Shown here: positions 45,496-54,323 of the stretch, piece by piece | Numbering within the stretch: the stretch's first letter is position 1 | How the letters are laid out: each line of letters opens with the position of its first letter | Source: Actinomycetota bacterium | GTDB lineage: Bacteria; Actinomycetota; CADDZG01; WHSQ01 | DNA length: 57,281 nt | Assembly (NCBI GenBank): GCA_013695465.1 | Contig: JACDAL010000179.1 | Coordinates: 1 to 57,281 of the forward strand | Direction: 5' to 3' | Notes under the pieces: generated by a model | Told to the model about the DNA's origin: nothing | Database searches by the model: none | The model's input: only the letters and a program-made list of their open reading frames with translations | Translations under genes and position numbers: made by a program

Positions 45496-45708
45496 TCAGT
45501 AGCCCTCGTTGCCCCCGTCCGAGTCGGTGGCCTCGTCCTTGGCCTTGTCCGCCTCCTTCTTTATCTTCTCGCCGGCCTTGTCGGCTTTTTTCTCAACTTC
45601 GTTGCCGACCTTGTTGGCTGCGTCCTTGGCCTCTCCGCACGCCACCAAGGCGCCGCCCGGCAGCGCCAGGGCCGCGACCAGAGCCCAGTTGCTCAACTTC
45701 GTCTTCAT
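45496..45708 (-). CDS. Small Lys/Glu-rich lipoprotein
   Basis: 70 aa from ATG 45708, with GAGGAGG ribosome site; the long open frame upstream is unsupported. The N-terminus KTKLSNWALVAALALPGG and lipobox LVAC give a cleavage and lipidation site at about Cys22. The mature 48 residues are a heptad-like amphipathic helix rich in Lys/Asp/Glu (AADKAGEKIKKEADKAKDEA-like), ending in a DSDGGNEGY tail. It resembles entericidin- or ATP-synthase-tail-like small lipoproteins but has no clear assignment. It may act in the envelope or in stress protection. Confidence 0.78.
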   Translation of the reverse strand: MKTKLSNWALVAALALPGGALVACGEAKDAANKVGNEVEKKADKAGEKIKKEADKAKDEATDSDGGNEGY

Positions 45709-45873
45709 CCGGACCTCCTCTCGTCTGGTTGTGGATGGGACGTACTCCTTTGACGAAAGCGGCCAGGGCGAAGGTTGCGCTCGGGTCCCGCCTGCCCTAA
45801 ATCTAGCTTTGTGCCAGAAATAGTGCGGAATCCGCCCCTGATCTGACAAAGAACCGAATCCGGGGCGGCCTCC

Positions 45874-47037
45874 TCAGGACGAGCCGGAGGATGACCGGGT
45901 CTCCGGTTCGGGATCTTCGGCCCCCACCTTGAGCGCCAGCCCGGCCGAGTTCGACACCCAGCGCGGAGAGCCCTGCGAGGCTCTCTTGCCCGGGGGCTGA
46001 CGCAGCCAGGTGCGGGCGATCGCCTTGGTGAAACCCCACGCGTAGCGCATCGTGGTCGGTTTCTTCGTGAGTCCCGAGGCGCGCCGTCGCAGCGTTATCG
46101 GGACCTCCGAGACCCTCAGCCCGCGGCGGGCCGCCTCCAGGATCATCTCTGACACATAGAACTGGTCCTGGCGCAGGTCGAGGCGCTGGAGGGCCTCCGC
46201 AGTTACCGCTCGATAGCCGTTCGAGGGGTCCGAGACCGAGGTGCGTGAGAGGGCGGTGAGCAGTTTGGAATAGAGCATCACGCCGTGCTTGCGCACGCTC
46301 GACTCGACCTCGAAGCTTCCCATGGTCCTCGAGCCCTGGACCATGTCGGCCTCCCCGTCGAGCAGGGGGGTCACCAGCCGCTCCATCTCTGAAGGATCGT
46401 GCTGGCCATCGGCGTCGATCGTCACCACGATCCGGGCCCGGGTCCGCAGTGCCGCCTGGTAGCCGAGCCGCACCGCGGCCCCCGACCCTCGCCGCAGGTC
46501 TCGCCGTATCACCGCAGCTCCCAATGCCCGGGCGGTCGCCTCGGTCTCGTCGGTGCAGCCGTCGGCGACCACAATTGTCATGACCGGCAGGGCCCCGACC
46601 CGGCGAGGCATTTCGCCCAGCACGGTGGGAAGATTGTCCGCCTCGTTGAACGCCGGCAGAACTACCACGCAGGCCCCGTCTGCGGGCGCCACGCCCTCCT
46701 CCTCCAGTCGCCGCAACGCCATGTAGTCGACCAGGTCTCCGATCTCGTCGGAGAGCTGGTCCTCGCGCGAGAACCCCCGGAACACGAGCGCCAGCGTGAA
46801 CAGGTTTGAGAGCACGAGCAGACCGATGATCCGCGCCCGTTCTTGTCCGGGCTTGAACCCCAGGGGGGTAAGAAAAGAGTCGAAGATTCTCGGCGCCAGC
46901 GCCGCGATGGTCAGTCCCAGGACCACGAAGAGGGCGGCCACGAGCTCGCCGCGCCGGAGCTGGCCCTTGCGATAGCGAATTATCGCAAAGACGGCCAGCA
47001 GCAGGGCGACGACGGCGCCGAAGATCCTCAGAGCCAT
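45874..47037 (-). CDS. DUF2304-GT2 glycosyltransferase fusion
   Basis: 387 aa. N-terminal 120 residues are DUF2304: three membrane segments ending LVLSNLFTLALVFRGFSRED. The GT-A domain follows: ACVVVLPAFNEADNLPTVLG, MTIVVADGCTDETEATARAL, RRGSGAAVRLGYQAALRT, and TIDADGQHDPSEMERL with the DADG metal site. Acceptor region: RAVTAEALQRLDLRQDQFYV. Similar to dolichol-phosphate/undecaprenyl-phosphate sugar transferases. Paralogue of the next gene, so the pair probably build related envelope sugars. Confidence 0.9.
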   Translation of the reverse strand: MALRIFGAVVALLLAVFAIIRYRKGQLRRGELVAALFVVLGLTIAALAPRIFDSFLTPLGFKPGQERARIIGLLVLSNLFTLALVFRGFSREDQLSDEIGDLVDYMALRRLEEEGVAPADGACVVVLPAFNEADNLPTVLGEMPRRVGALPVMTIVVADGCTDETEATARALGAAVIRRDLRRGSGAAVRLGYQAALRTRARIVVTIDADGQHDPSEMERLVTPLLDGEADMVQGSRTMGSFEVESSVRKHGVMLYSKLLTALSRTSVSDPSNGYRAVTAEALQRLDLRQDQFYVSEMILEAARRGLRVSEVPITLRRRASGLTKKPTTMRYAWGFTKAIARTWLRQPPGKRASQGSPRWVSNSAGLALKVGAEDPEPETRSSSGSS

Positions 47038-47146
47038 ATTTCAAGTGTCCCATCCGCCATCTCTGACCTCAACCGCTTTAGGCGAGGTGTTTGGAGCGCC
47101 GCGCGCCTTGGTGCCGCGCCATGCAAATGGCCGAGCCGGCTCCTTA

Positions 47147-48217
47147 TCAGCCCAACCACGTGCGCAGCAGGCTGCGCGCGTAGCCCATTCCATACCGGAA
47201 AACAGGCGGTTTCTTGGTGAAGCCCGCCCGGCGTTCCCTGAACGAGCAGGGCACCTCCCTCACCCGCAGACCGAGCTTGGTGGCCGCTACGGTGACCTCC
47301 GAGGCATGGAACTGGTTCTCCCTGAACTCGAGCACCTCGAGTGCTTCTGCAGAGAAGGCGCGAAACCCGCTGGCGGGGTCCGTGATCGGCTGCCCCGCCA
47401 TGTGAGTGGTTACCCACGCAAACACCTTGAGCCCGTGGGCCCTGCCCCACAGTGGTCGCTCGTAGGCGCCCAACAAGCGTGACCCATGGACGACGTCGGC
47501 CTCGCCCCTCACGATCGGGGAGATGAGCCGGGAAAGCTCGAGGGGGTCGTACTGGCCGTCCGCGTCTACCGTCGCGATCACCACCGCACCGCGCTGCAAC
47601 GCGAGGCGGTAGCCGAGTCTCACCGCGGCCCCCTGCCCACGGCGCAGGTCGCGCCCCGCCACCAGTGCGCCGTGGCGCAGTGCGATGTGCTCGGTGGCGT
47701 CGTCGGAGCCGTCCGACACCACAATCTGGTCGACCTTCATACCGAGGATCACATCGGGAATTACCGCCAGCACGTCTTCGATCCCGTCCGCCTCGTTGAA
47801 CGCGGGAACCACCACCGCGACCGTTCGTTCTGGCGTGACCGAGCGAAGAGGGTTCTCGTGAGTGAACCAGCGGCTCGCGAGACGGTCGGCGTGGTCGCCG
47901 AGCAGGCCCTCCAGCCGATCGGTCTTGGAGAAGGCCCGCAGAAGGAGCAGGAACATGGAGATGTTCGAGAGAACGAGCACGCCGAGCACCCGTCGAGCGT
48001 CCCCCGGGGGAAAGCCCAGTTGCCGCAGTAGCGGATCGACGGTCGCGGGAGCAACCGAGATCACTCCGAGCGCTCCCCCCAGCAGCGCTGTGATGAGGGC
48101 GTCGGGCAGACGCAGCGCCTTCCGGCGGTAACGAGCCGCGGCTACGATTAGCAGCGTCACGGCGACCGCAAGCCCGAGCACACGCAGAAGCATCATCGGA
48201 CTCGTACCAGGCAACAT
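47147..48217 (-). CDS. DUF2304-GT2 glycosyltransferase fusion (paralogue)
   Basis: 356 aa from ATG 48217, favoured by a -10 hexamer 8 nt upstream; the 56-codon longer frame is poorly conserved. Same layout as the neighbour: DUF2304 (LLRVLGLAVAVTLLIVAAAR, LGVLVLSNISMFLLLLRAF), then GT2 with VAVVVPAFNEADGIEDVLAV, RRGQGAAVRLGYRLALQRG and TVDADGQYDPLELSRLI. The acceptor region ITDPASGFRAFSAEALEVLE differs from the first paralogue, so substrates probably differ. 109 nt separate the two genes, both minus strand. Confidence 0.9.
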   Translation of the reverse strand: MLPGTSPMMLLRVLGLAVAVTLLIVAAARYRRKALRLPDALITALLGGALGVISVAPATVDPLLRQLGFPPGDARRVLGVLVLSNISMFLLLLRAFSKTDRLEGLLGDHADRLASRWFTHENPLRSVTPERTVAVVVPAFNEADGIEDVLAVIPDVILGMKVDQIVVSDGSDDATEHIALRHGALVAGRDLRRGQGAAVRLGYRLALQRGAVVIATVDADGQYDPLELSRLISPIVRGEADVVHGSRLLGAYERPLWGRAHGLKVFAWVTTHMAGQPITDPASGFRAFSAEALEVLEFRENQFHASEVTVAATKLGLRVREVPCSFRERRAGFTKKPPVFRYGMGYARSLLRTWLG

Positions 48218-48225
48218 GGCCGCAG

Positions 48226-48235
48226 ATACTACTTT
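48226..48235. promoter_or_regulatory. Overlapping divergent -10 elements for glycosyltransferase and epimerase
   Basis: Minus-strand TAGTAT (48231-48226) is 8 nt before the glycosyltransferase ATG. Plus-strand TACTTT (48230-48235) is 15 nt before the epimerase ATG at 48251, which has GAGGGG. The two share bases 48230-48231. Confidence 0.4.
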
Positions 48236-48250
48236 GGAGAGTCGAGGGGC

Positions 48251-49177
48251 ATGGCCGGCATCGAAAAGGTCCTTATCACCGGTGGCTGCGGATTCATCGG
48301 CGCTAACCTCGTCCGCTACCTGCTTGACCGGACGCAATGGTCCTTGCGGGTGCTCGACGACCTTCGTGCGGGTAAGCGAGCCCACCTCGAGGATGGGATG
48401 GCAGACATCGTGGTGGGCGACGCCTCAGTCCACGAAACCGCCCGCTCGGCACTGCAGGGCGTCGACGCGGTGGTCCACCTGGCCGCACAGACCGGCGTGC
48501 TCCCCTCGCTCGAAGACCCGGAACGAGATTTCTGGGGAAACGCCGGGGCCACTTTCTCGATACTGGAGAGCTGCCGCCGGATGGGCGTCGAACATCTTGT
48601 ATTCGCCTCTTCAGGAGCAGCTCTGGGCGACGCAGAGTCGCCACTGCACGAGAACATGGTGCCACGGCCTCTGTCGCCCTACGGTGCCGGCAAGCTTGCA
48701 GGAGAGGCCTACTGCTGTGCTTACGCCGCGTCCTTCGGCATGCACACCGTGGCTCTGCGCTTCGCCAATGTCTACGGGCCCTTCTCACGCCACAAGCCCA
48801 ACGCGGTTCCGCTCTTCATCGCTCGAGCGCTCGGGGGCGAACCGCTAGAGATCTACGGCGATGGGTCCCAGACGCGCGATTTCATCTACGTAGAGGATCT
48901 CTGCGAGGGCATCTACAGAGCACTTACGGCCGAGGACGTTGCGGGGGAGGTGTTCCAGCTGGGAACCGGCGTGGAGACGTCCGTGCGCCGGCTCGCGGAC
49001 ACCGTCCACGACGCGCTGGGTGGCACTGAGGTCGTGTTCAAACCGGCTCGTTCGGGAGAGGTCAGACGCAGCCGAGTCGACGTCTCGAAAGCTCGATCGA
49101 TGCTGTCCTTCGAGGCATCCGTGGAGCTGCGTGAGGGAGTTGAGAGGACCGCACGGTGGTTTAGATCATCCTCCTGA
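48251..49177 (+). CDS. NAD-dependent sugar epimerase/dehydratase
   Basis: 308 aa. Extended SDR: VLITGGCGFIGANLVRYLLD, VVHLAAQTGVLPSLEDPERD, LVFASSGAALG (Ser-x-Ser) and the YxxxK catalytic pair in LSPYGAGKLAGEAYCC. RDFIYVEDLCEGIYRAL is typical of UDP-glucose 4-epimerase-like enzymes. Which nucleotide sugar it converts is unclear. The 3' end overlaps the minus-strand UDP-sulfoquinovose synthase gene by 12 nt, convergent. Confidence 0.9.
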   Translation: MAGIEKVLITGGCGFIGANLVRYLLDRTQWSLRVLDDLRAGKRAHLEDGMADIVVGDASVHETARSALQGVDAVVHLAAQTGVLPSLEDPERDFWGNAGATFSILESCRRMGVEHLVFASSGAALGDAESPLHENMVPRPLSPYGAGKLAGEAYCCAYAASFGMHTVALRFANVYGPFSRHKPNAVPLFIARALGGEPLEIYGDGSQTRDFIYVEDLCEGIYRALTAEDVAGEVFQLGTGVETSVRRLADTVHDALGGTEVVFKPARSGEVRRSRVDVSKARSMLSFEASVELREGVERTARWFRSSS

Positions 49178-50335
49178 ATGACGCCCTGCCTTCCACGAGT
49201 GAGTCGGATACAGGAGTCTGCGGTTGACCTCCGAGCTGTGTCTCCGCACAGTCTCGAGCAGGTGGTCGATGAGCGTTTCGGACAGGAAGTGCGGTTCGAG
49301 TCCCAGGTCCAGTAGCTTCGTGTGCTTGGCGTTGTAATAGTGCTCCTCAGCTTCAACGCGAGGGTTGTCCACGTTCTCGATCATGGGTTCCCAGCCCATC
49401 TTCGTCGAGGCATCGGCGACCTTGTGAGCCAGCTCCAAGACCGTGAATTGTTCGGTGAATTGGTTGAAGACCCGATACTCACCCGGGGCGGCGGGGTAGA
49501 TGGTAGCCAACTCGACGCAGCGCAGTGTGTCTCTGATATCGAGAAACCCGCGCGTCTGACCTCCCTTGCCGTACACGGTCAGCGGATGATCGATTGCCGC
49601 CTGCACGCAGTAGCGATTGAGCACCGTCCCCCAGACGTCGTCGTAGTCCAAACGTGTAGCTAGTCCCGCATCCAGGGCGGTCTCGTCTGTGTGTATTCCG
49701 TACACGACGCCCTGGTTCAAGTCCGTGGACCGGAGACCCCAGGCACGGCAGACGAACATGATGTTATGGGAATCGTGCACTTTGGAGAGGTGGTAGAAGG
49801 ATGGTGGCTGCTTCGGGTAGGGCATGAGGTCGCTGCGCCCATTGTGATTGATTTCGAGAAAGCCTTCTTCGATATCGATGTTGGGCGTTCCGTACTCCCC
49901 CATGGTGCCGAGCTTTACGAGATGTGAATCGGGGGAGAGATCGTGCATAGCGAATAGAATGTTCATTGTGCCGACGATGTTGTTCACCTGCGTAAGCACG
50001 GCATGGCGGCGCGACAGCATCGAGAACGGCGCACTGCGATGTTCGCCGTAGTGGATGATCGCTTCCGGATCGTACTTTTTGAAAACGTGCTCGACAAAGG
50101 GATAGTCGGTAACGTCGCCCACCTCCACCCCGATGGGCTTATTGCTGATGCGTTCCCATAGCACGACACGCTCCTGCAACGAAAGGATCGGGACAAGGGA
50201 GCTGGCACCGATCTCCAGGTCCCAGAGTCTGCGGTGAAAGTTGTCGACCACGGTCACGGCGTGACCTCTGTTTGCCAGATACATGGCTGTGGGCCAACCG
50301 AGATAGCCATCTCCGCCGACAATAAGGATCTTCAT
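49166..50335 (-). CDS. sqd1: UDP-sulfoquinovose synthase
   Basis: 389 aa, ATG with GGGAG ribosome site. SDR-fold enzyme that makes UDP-6-sulfoquinovose from UDP-glucose and sulfite. The NAD loop is LIVGGDGYLGWPTAMYLANR, followed by DNFHRRLWD. KLGTMGEYGTPNIDIEEGF carries the catalytic Thr/Glu region and YHLSKVHDSHNIMFVCRAWG carries YxxxK. TDLNQGVVYGIHTDETA, RLDYDDVWGTVLNRYCVQAA and VYGKGGQTRGFLDIRDTLRC are highly characteristic of SQD1/SqdB, as is the full length. No SqdX-type lipid transferase is adjacent; a flippase is. Confidence 0.93.
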   Translation of the reverse strand: MKILIVGGDGYLGWPTAMYLANRGHAVTVVDNFHRRLWDLEIGASSLVPILSLQERVVLWERISNKPIGVEVGDVTDYPFVEHVFKKYDPEAIIHYGEHRSAPFSMLSRRHAVLTQVNNIVGTMNILFAMHDLSPDSHLVKLGTMGEYGTPNIDIEEGFLEINHNGRSDLMPYPKQPPSFYHLSKVHDSHNIMFVCRAWGLRSTDLNQGVVYGIHTDETALDAGLATRLDYDDVWGTVLNRYCVQAAIDHPLTVYGKGGQTRGFLDIRDTLRCVELATIYPAAPGEYRVFNQFTEQFTVLELAHKVADASTKMGWEPMIENVDNPRVEAEEHYYNAKHTKLLDLGLEPHFLSETLIDHLLETVRRHSSEVNRRLLYPTHSWKAGRHSGG

Positions 50336-50379
50336 ACGCTCACTCCCTCAACGCCCCTCAAATCGTGGGCGGGAGCGTA

Positions 50380-51912
50380 TCAGCTGCGTCCCGCGAGCCT
50401 GAGCCGAGCCAGGAGAACGGCTGCCCCTCGGCGCTCCTCTGGGGTGAGCCCGGTTGCGCCGTAGGCGATGGCATACACAAGCCCCCCGACGACGGCCGTC
50501 GACACCAGGTCGATAAGAGGCGCCGCCGCTATCGCCGAATGCACGATCCACATTGTCGCAGCGCAGGCTGCTCCGGGCAGCACGAGTCTTGAGTAGTTGG
50601 CGTCATACGGCTGGATGCCGATGAACCTCCGCACCAGCAGGAGGCGTGCGACATTTGAGAACAGGAAGGTGGCGGCACTGGCTGCGGCCGCGCCCTCGAT
50701 GCCGTAGCGGGCCCCCAGCCACAGGGCAAGCACGACGTTGAGGGCAATCGATGCCGCGTAGATGAGGAAGTCCGAGCCGGTGCGACCGGTCATGACGAGA
50801 ATGAAGCCGGCCGAGCCGGTCGCGATATTGGCGACCTGGCCCCCCAGGAGTATCAATAGAGCCGTCTCTCCACCGGAGAACGCTGTGCCGAAGACCGACA
50901 GCACCGAGGTGGGACCGATCGCTATCAGCAAGAACACGGGGAGAGTCGCAGCTGCGATCCAGCGGGTCAACGTCTTGTAGAGGCGATCAAGATGTTCTGT
51001 TTGTCCGCGATTGTGGAGATCCGCAACGTAGGGAGAGAACATCAGGTTGACGGCCGCAAGAAACAGCATCATGACCTGTGCGGCGCGCAGCGCCGCAGAA
51101 TAGACCCCCACCTGTGCGTCCGAGACGAAGCGGGCGACGACGAAGAGATCGACCCAGAACAACAGCTGCGCGAACAGGGCCGCAGGCGTCCTTGGGCCGG
51201 CGTAGCGAACCAGCTGGGTCAGCCACCCGGGTTCCATGCCCTGTATGTCCCAGTGCCGGCTCGTTCGGCGCCACACGTAGGCGGCGGTGCCGGCCGCCCA
51301 CACCCAAGACAAGGAGTAGGCCAGAGTGCTGGAGGCGGCGGAGACCGAGAATCGCCACAGCAGCAGGGTCAACGCCACCCACATGACATTCTGTCCTGCC
51401 CAGAAGATGTAGAGCGTATAGCGCATTATCTTGAGGCCTCGTGTTGCGGCGAGGTAGACGTTTGTAACGGCGATGAACGGCAGACCCAGAGCCGCCGCCG
51501 GGAGAGCAGCGGCGTAGTTGGCCTCGGATATCGAGAACGCCTCCAGGAGGGAGCTCTTGAACGCGACGGCCGCTACTGCGGCCGCAGTGCTTACGATCGC
51601 GGCGATGAAAACGGCTCGCGTCACGCGGCCTCTTATGGTGCCGTAGCGGCCCTCTCCTGCCTCTATCGCGACCGCGCGCAGGATCGCCATATCCATACCC
51701 GCCCGAGTCCCGAAAGAGGCCACGAACGCGGCCTGGCTCAAGACGGTGACAACGCCGAAGCCCGGCGCTCCAAGGGCACGCGTCAGCAGCACCTGAACCA
51801 CGAGCATTCCCACCGCTGCAGCAGCGAGCCCCATCACGTTCTGAGATACGCCGGAAAATATCACCAGGTAATCGCGTGAGGCCCCTTCCTCGATATCCGA
51901 AACGGGCTTCAC
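50380..51912 (-). CDS. Polysaccharide flippase (MOP/Wzx-like)
   Basis: 510 aa from GTG at 51912, which overlaps the upstream stop as GTGA; the longer frame has no homology-like content. Twelve to fourteen membrane segments from about 20 to 505, with NVMGLAAAAVGMLVVQVLLT, GAPGFGVVTVLSQAAFVASF (motif of the MATE/MOP fold), and WVDLFVVARFVSDAQVGVYS. Similar to Wzx/MurJ-type lipid-linked oligosaccharide flippases. With a GT-C and sqd1 nearby it suggests export of a glycan containing sulfoquinovose. Confidence 0.88.
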   Translation of the reverse strand: MKPVSDIEEGASRDYLVIFSGVSQNVMGLAAAAVGMLVVQVLLTRALGAPGFGVVTVLSQAAFVASFGTRAGMDMAILRAVAIEAGEGRYGTIRGRVTRAVFIAAIVSTAAAVAAVAFKSSLLEAFSISEANYAAALPAAALGLPFIAVTNVYLAATRGLKIMRYTLYIFWAGQNVMWVALTLLLWRFSVSAASSTLAYSLSWVWAAGTAAYVWRRTSRHWDIQGMEPGWLTQLVRYAGPRTPAALFAQLLFWVDLFVVARFVSDAQVGVYSAALRAAQVMMLFLAAVNLMFSPYVADLHNRGQTEHLDRLYKTLTRWIAAATLPVFLLIAIGPTSVLSVFGTAFSGGETALLILLGGQVANIATGSAGFILVMTGRTGSDFLIYAASIALNVVLALWLGARYGIEGAAAASAATFLFSNVARLLLVRRFIGIQPYDANYSRLVLPGAACAATMWIVHSAIAAAPLIDLVSTAVVGGLVYAIAYGATGLTPEERRGAAVLLARLRLAGRS

Positions 51913-53381
51913 GGAGAAGGGCTGCGCCGCGTTGCGAAGGGAAGATCTGGCCGGCGCATCGAGTGTCTGCCCCTCCATCCTGCGAGCTGAGTGGCACCGA
52001 GGGCCCCTGCGGGACCCAGGAGCGGTAACGCCGGAATCACGTAGCGGAAGTGATAGACCGTCGTCATTACCGGTGCCAGCAATGCGACTAGGCCGAGCAG
52101 GCTGAGAAGCAAACACGCGCTTCCCCGCCGATCCCGCCACCGGGGCCTGGAAGCCCAAGAGCCTGCCAGCCCGGCTATGAGCAGCGCCCCCAGTAGAGGG
52201 CCGTAGGTGTAAACGACGCCCTGATAGAGGCGCAGAGCGGCTGCAGGGCCCGCGGCAATGCGGAACTCGGCCATCCGCAGCTCCGGGGGCGCTGAGCCCC
52301 CGAGCCGCTTCACATGCGAGCGGGGATCGGCGTCTTCCAGGGTGCGAGGAAAGCGCCAGCGGGCGACGTTGGGTTCCTGGCTGGGCGGCGACCGGGGCGC
52401 GAAGAAGCGTAGGAAGTCATAGCCGACCGCGCCTGCATACTCAAGTGGCTTGGCGAAGATCATGCGCCGCGAGAAGCTCAGGAGAATCTGGTTGGCTCGA
52501 GGGGAGCTGGTCAGCTCCCTGGGCAGATCCAGACTCCAGAAGCCCGTGGGCACGAAACCCTGCTGCGGCGGTTCCTCGATGCAGAGGGCAGTCTGGGATG
52601 GTGGAACATCGACTCCCTTACAGCTTGCAAAGCTCGCTATCCGCCCGTAGAGGAAGAACCCGTTGCGGTTGCTCACTCCCGCACTGCCCTGCGCAACCCG
52701 AAACCATGTGCCGTAGACGACGAGCGGGAGGATGAAGCCGAGCACCAGACAACCAAGCCTTAGCAATCCCACGCGTCGAATGAGTGCGTAGAGCAGAAAC
52801 GGTGCAATCAGCGCCAGCCCTACGAAGCGAGTAAGCCCCGACAGGGCGACGAGGGCGCCGGCCCCTGCGAGAGCCGCCGGGGAGGGCTGGGCTCGCCATA
52901 ACACCAGGGCGACCGAGGACACCACGAGCGTGGCGAACAGTGCCTCCGTGAGCACGTATTGCTCGATGATGAGCTGATAGCCGTCCAGGAGGATCGGTGC
53001 CGCGCCCAGAGCAGCGGGGTTGGGCTGGGCTCCCAGGCGTCTGAGCAGGGCATAGAGGAGCAGCCCGATGCCCAGGCCCAAAGTGTGCTGGATGAGGGGG
53101 ATGAGGGCGAGGTTGTGTAGCGCCAGAGCAGGCTTTATGAGAGCGGGATAAAGGAAGGGCCGGAAGCCCGACGGCGATCCACCACGCGCCTGGATGAGAT
53201 AGGCGAGGGTGTCCAATTGGAGTAGCAGGGCAGGCTGATAGGCAAAGAAGACCACCGCCCGCAGGAGCCCTCCCACGGCGAACAAGGCTGCAAAGAGCGC
53301 GTTATCCCGCATCATCTGGGCGGGCCTGGTGCGGGACCGGCCGGCGCCGATGGTTCGGGTGGCGACTGAGGCGAGGTCCAC
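51909..53381 (-). CDS. Polytopic membrane glycosyltransferase-like protein (GT-C fold)
   Basis: 490 aa from GTG 53381, chosen for GGGAGA 8 nt upstream; the open frame extends 42 codons further. Around ten membrane segments between about residues 25 and 475 (for example LFAALFAVGGLLRAVVFFAY, PLIQHTLGLGIGLLLYALLR, ALFATLVVSSVALVLWRAQP). An extracytoplasmic loop with three Cys follows (FASCKGVDVPPSQTALCIEE). Layout suits GT-C sugar transferases such as ArnT/mannosyltransferases, but no catalytic Asp pair is assigned with confidence. Overlaps the flippase by 4 nt. Confidence 0.78.
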   Translation of the reverse strand: MDLASVATRTIGAGRSRTRPAQMMRDNALFAALFAVGGLLRAVVFFAYQPALLLQLDTLAYLIQARGGSPSGFRPFLYPALIKPALALHNLALIPLIQHTLGLGIGLLLYALLRRLGAQPNPAALGAAPILLDGYQLIIEQYVLTEALFATLVVSSVALVLWRAQPSPAALAGAGALVALSGLTRFVGLALIAPFLLYALIRRVGLLRLGCLVLGFILPLVVYGTWFRVAQGSAGVSNRNGFFLYGRIASFASCKGVDVPPSQTALCIEEPPQQGFVPTGFWSLDLPRELTSSPRANQILLSFSRRMIFAKPLEYAGAVGYDFLRFFAPRSPPSQEPNVARWRFPRTLEDADPRSHVKRLGGSAPPELRMAEFRIAAGPAAALRLYQGVVYTYGPLLGALLIAGLAGSWASRPRWRDRRGSACLLLSLLGLVALLAPVMTTVYHFRYVIPALPLLGPAGALGATQLAGWRGRHSMRRPDLPFATRRSPSP

Positions 53382-53528
53382 AGGATGAGTCTCCCACCGT
53401 AGCGAGATCCCCAGCCCCACGCTCCCCGGGCCTCTCCTGCGGCCGGGTTGCCGCCCCCTGCCCTTCCGGTTTGAGCCTCTCCTAAACGTCAAGCTGCCGG
53501 CGAGCACCGCTCTCGGCCGTGGGGCTCG

Positions 53529-54323
53529 TCACCCGGTCGCGAGGGCTCTCATGCTGACGATACCGACGAGCTTTCCATCCTCCATCACCGGGAGGTGACG
53601 GAAGCCGTGGGCCATCATGAGAGACAGAGCGGCACCGGCGGTGGTGAAGGGAGTGATTGTGCGGGGCTTGCGGGTCATGCATTCGCCCACGGGCGTCGTC
53701 CACGGAACGAGTCCGTTGGCGACGGCCCGCATCAGGTCTCTTTCGGTGACGATGCCGGCAACGCGGCCGTCATCCATGACTATCGCGGCGCCGACTCGCC
53801 GCTCCATCATGGACTGGGCAGCCTTGTCCAAGTTCGTCTTGAGAGACAGGGAGATGACGTCTGGGATCATGCAGTCTCCGACTCTCTTGACACGTGACGA
53901 TTTCTCAGCGCCTTCGTCGTTCGAGCCTTCGCCGCTTGTTTGTTCGCCTATTTGCTCGAGCACAGCGCGGAGCAGATCTCTGATCGATAGCACTCCGGCG
54001 ACTGTGTGGTCATCGTTGACGACGATCAAATGCCTGAAGCCTTCACCTAACATGCGAGTTGCGGCCTGCATTGCATCTACGGAGGGAGCGAGAGTGAAGG
54101 CCTTCTTGGTCATGTAGGACTCGATGGAACTCGTGTTCGGATCGGCCCCGCCGGCCAGCGCGAACAGGAGATCGCGCTCCGTAAAGATTCCGGGCGCCTG
54201 GCCTTCCGACGCAACTACAACCGAGCCTACCCCGTGCTCTGCCATCCGCTCTGCCGCCCGCCGAAGGCTGCGGGAAGGCTCGAGCCCGACCACGGAGCGA
54301 TTGATAAGCGTCGCGATCTCCAC
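53529..54323 (-). CDS. Four-CBS-domain protein (two Bateman modules)
   Basis: 264 aa, GTG start sharing one base with the prk stop. Four CBS repeats: VGLEPSRSLRRAAERMAEHG..., MTKKAFTLAPSVDAMQAATR..., VGDCMIPDVISLSLKTNLDK..., CMTRKPRTITPFTTAGAALS.... VASEGQAPGIFTERDLLFAL, HTVAGVLSIRDLLRAVLEQ and DGKLVGIVSMRALATG are the adenosine-binding ends. Such proteins sense AMP/ATP. As the last gene of a phosphoribulokinase operon it may report energy charge to carbon metabolism. Confidence 0.92.
   Translation of the reverse strand: MEIATLINRSVVGLEPSRSLRRAAERMAEHGVGSVVVASEGQAPGIFTERDLLFALAGGADPNTSSIESYMTKKAFTLAPSVDAMQAATRMLGEGFRHLIVVNDDHTVAGVLSIRDLLRAVLEQIGEQTSGEGSNDEGAEKSSRVKRVGDCMIPDVISLSLKTNLDKAAQSMMERRVGAAIVMDDGRVAGIVTERDLMRAVANGLVPWTTPVGECMTRKPRTITPFTTAGAALSLMMAHGFRHLPVMEDGKLVGIVSMRALATG

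Noticed and set aside
45803-47053. Alternative minus-strand frame over the first glycosyltransferase
   Set aside because: Arg/Gly-rich shadow; the other frame has complete GT2 and DUF2304 motifs.
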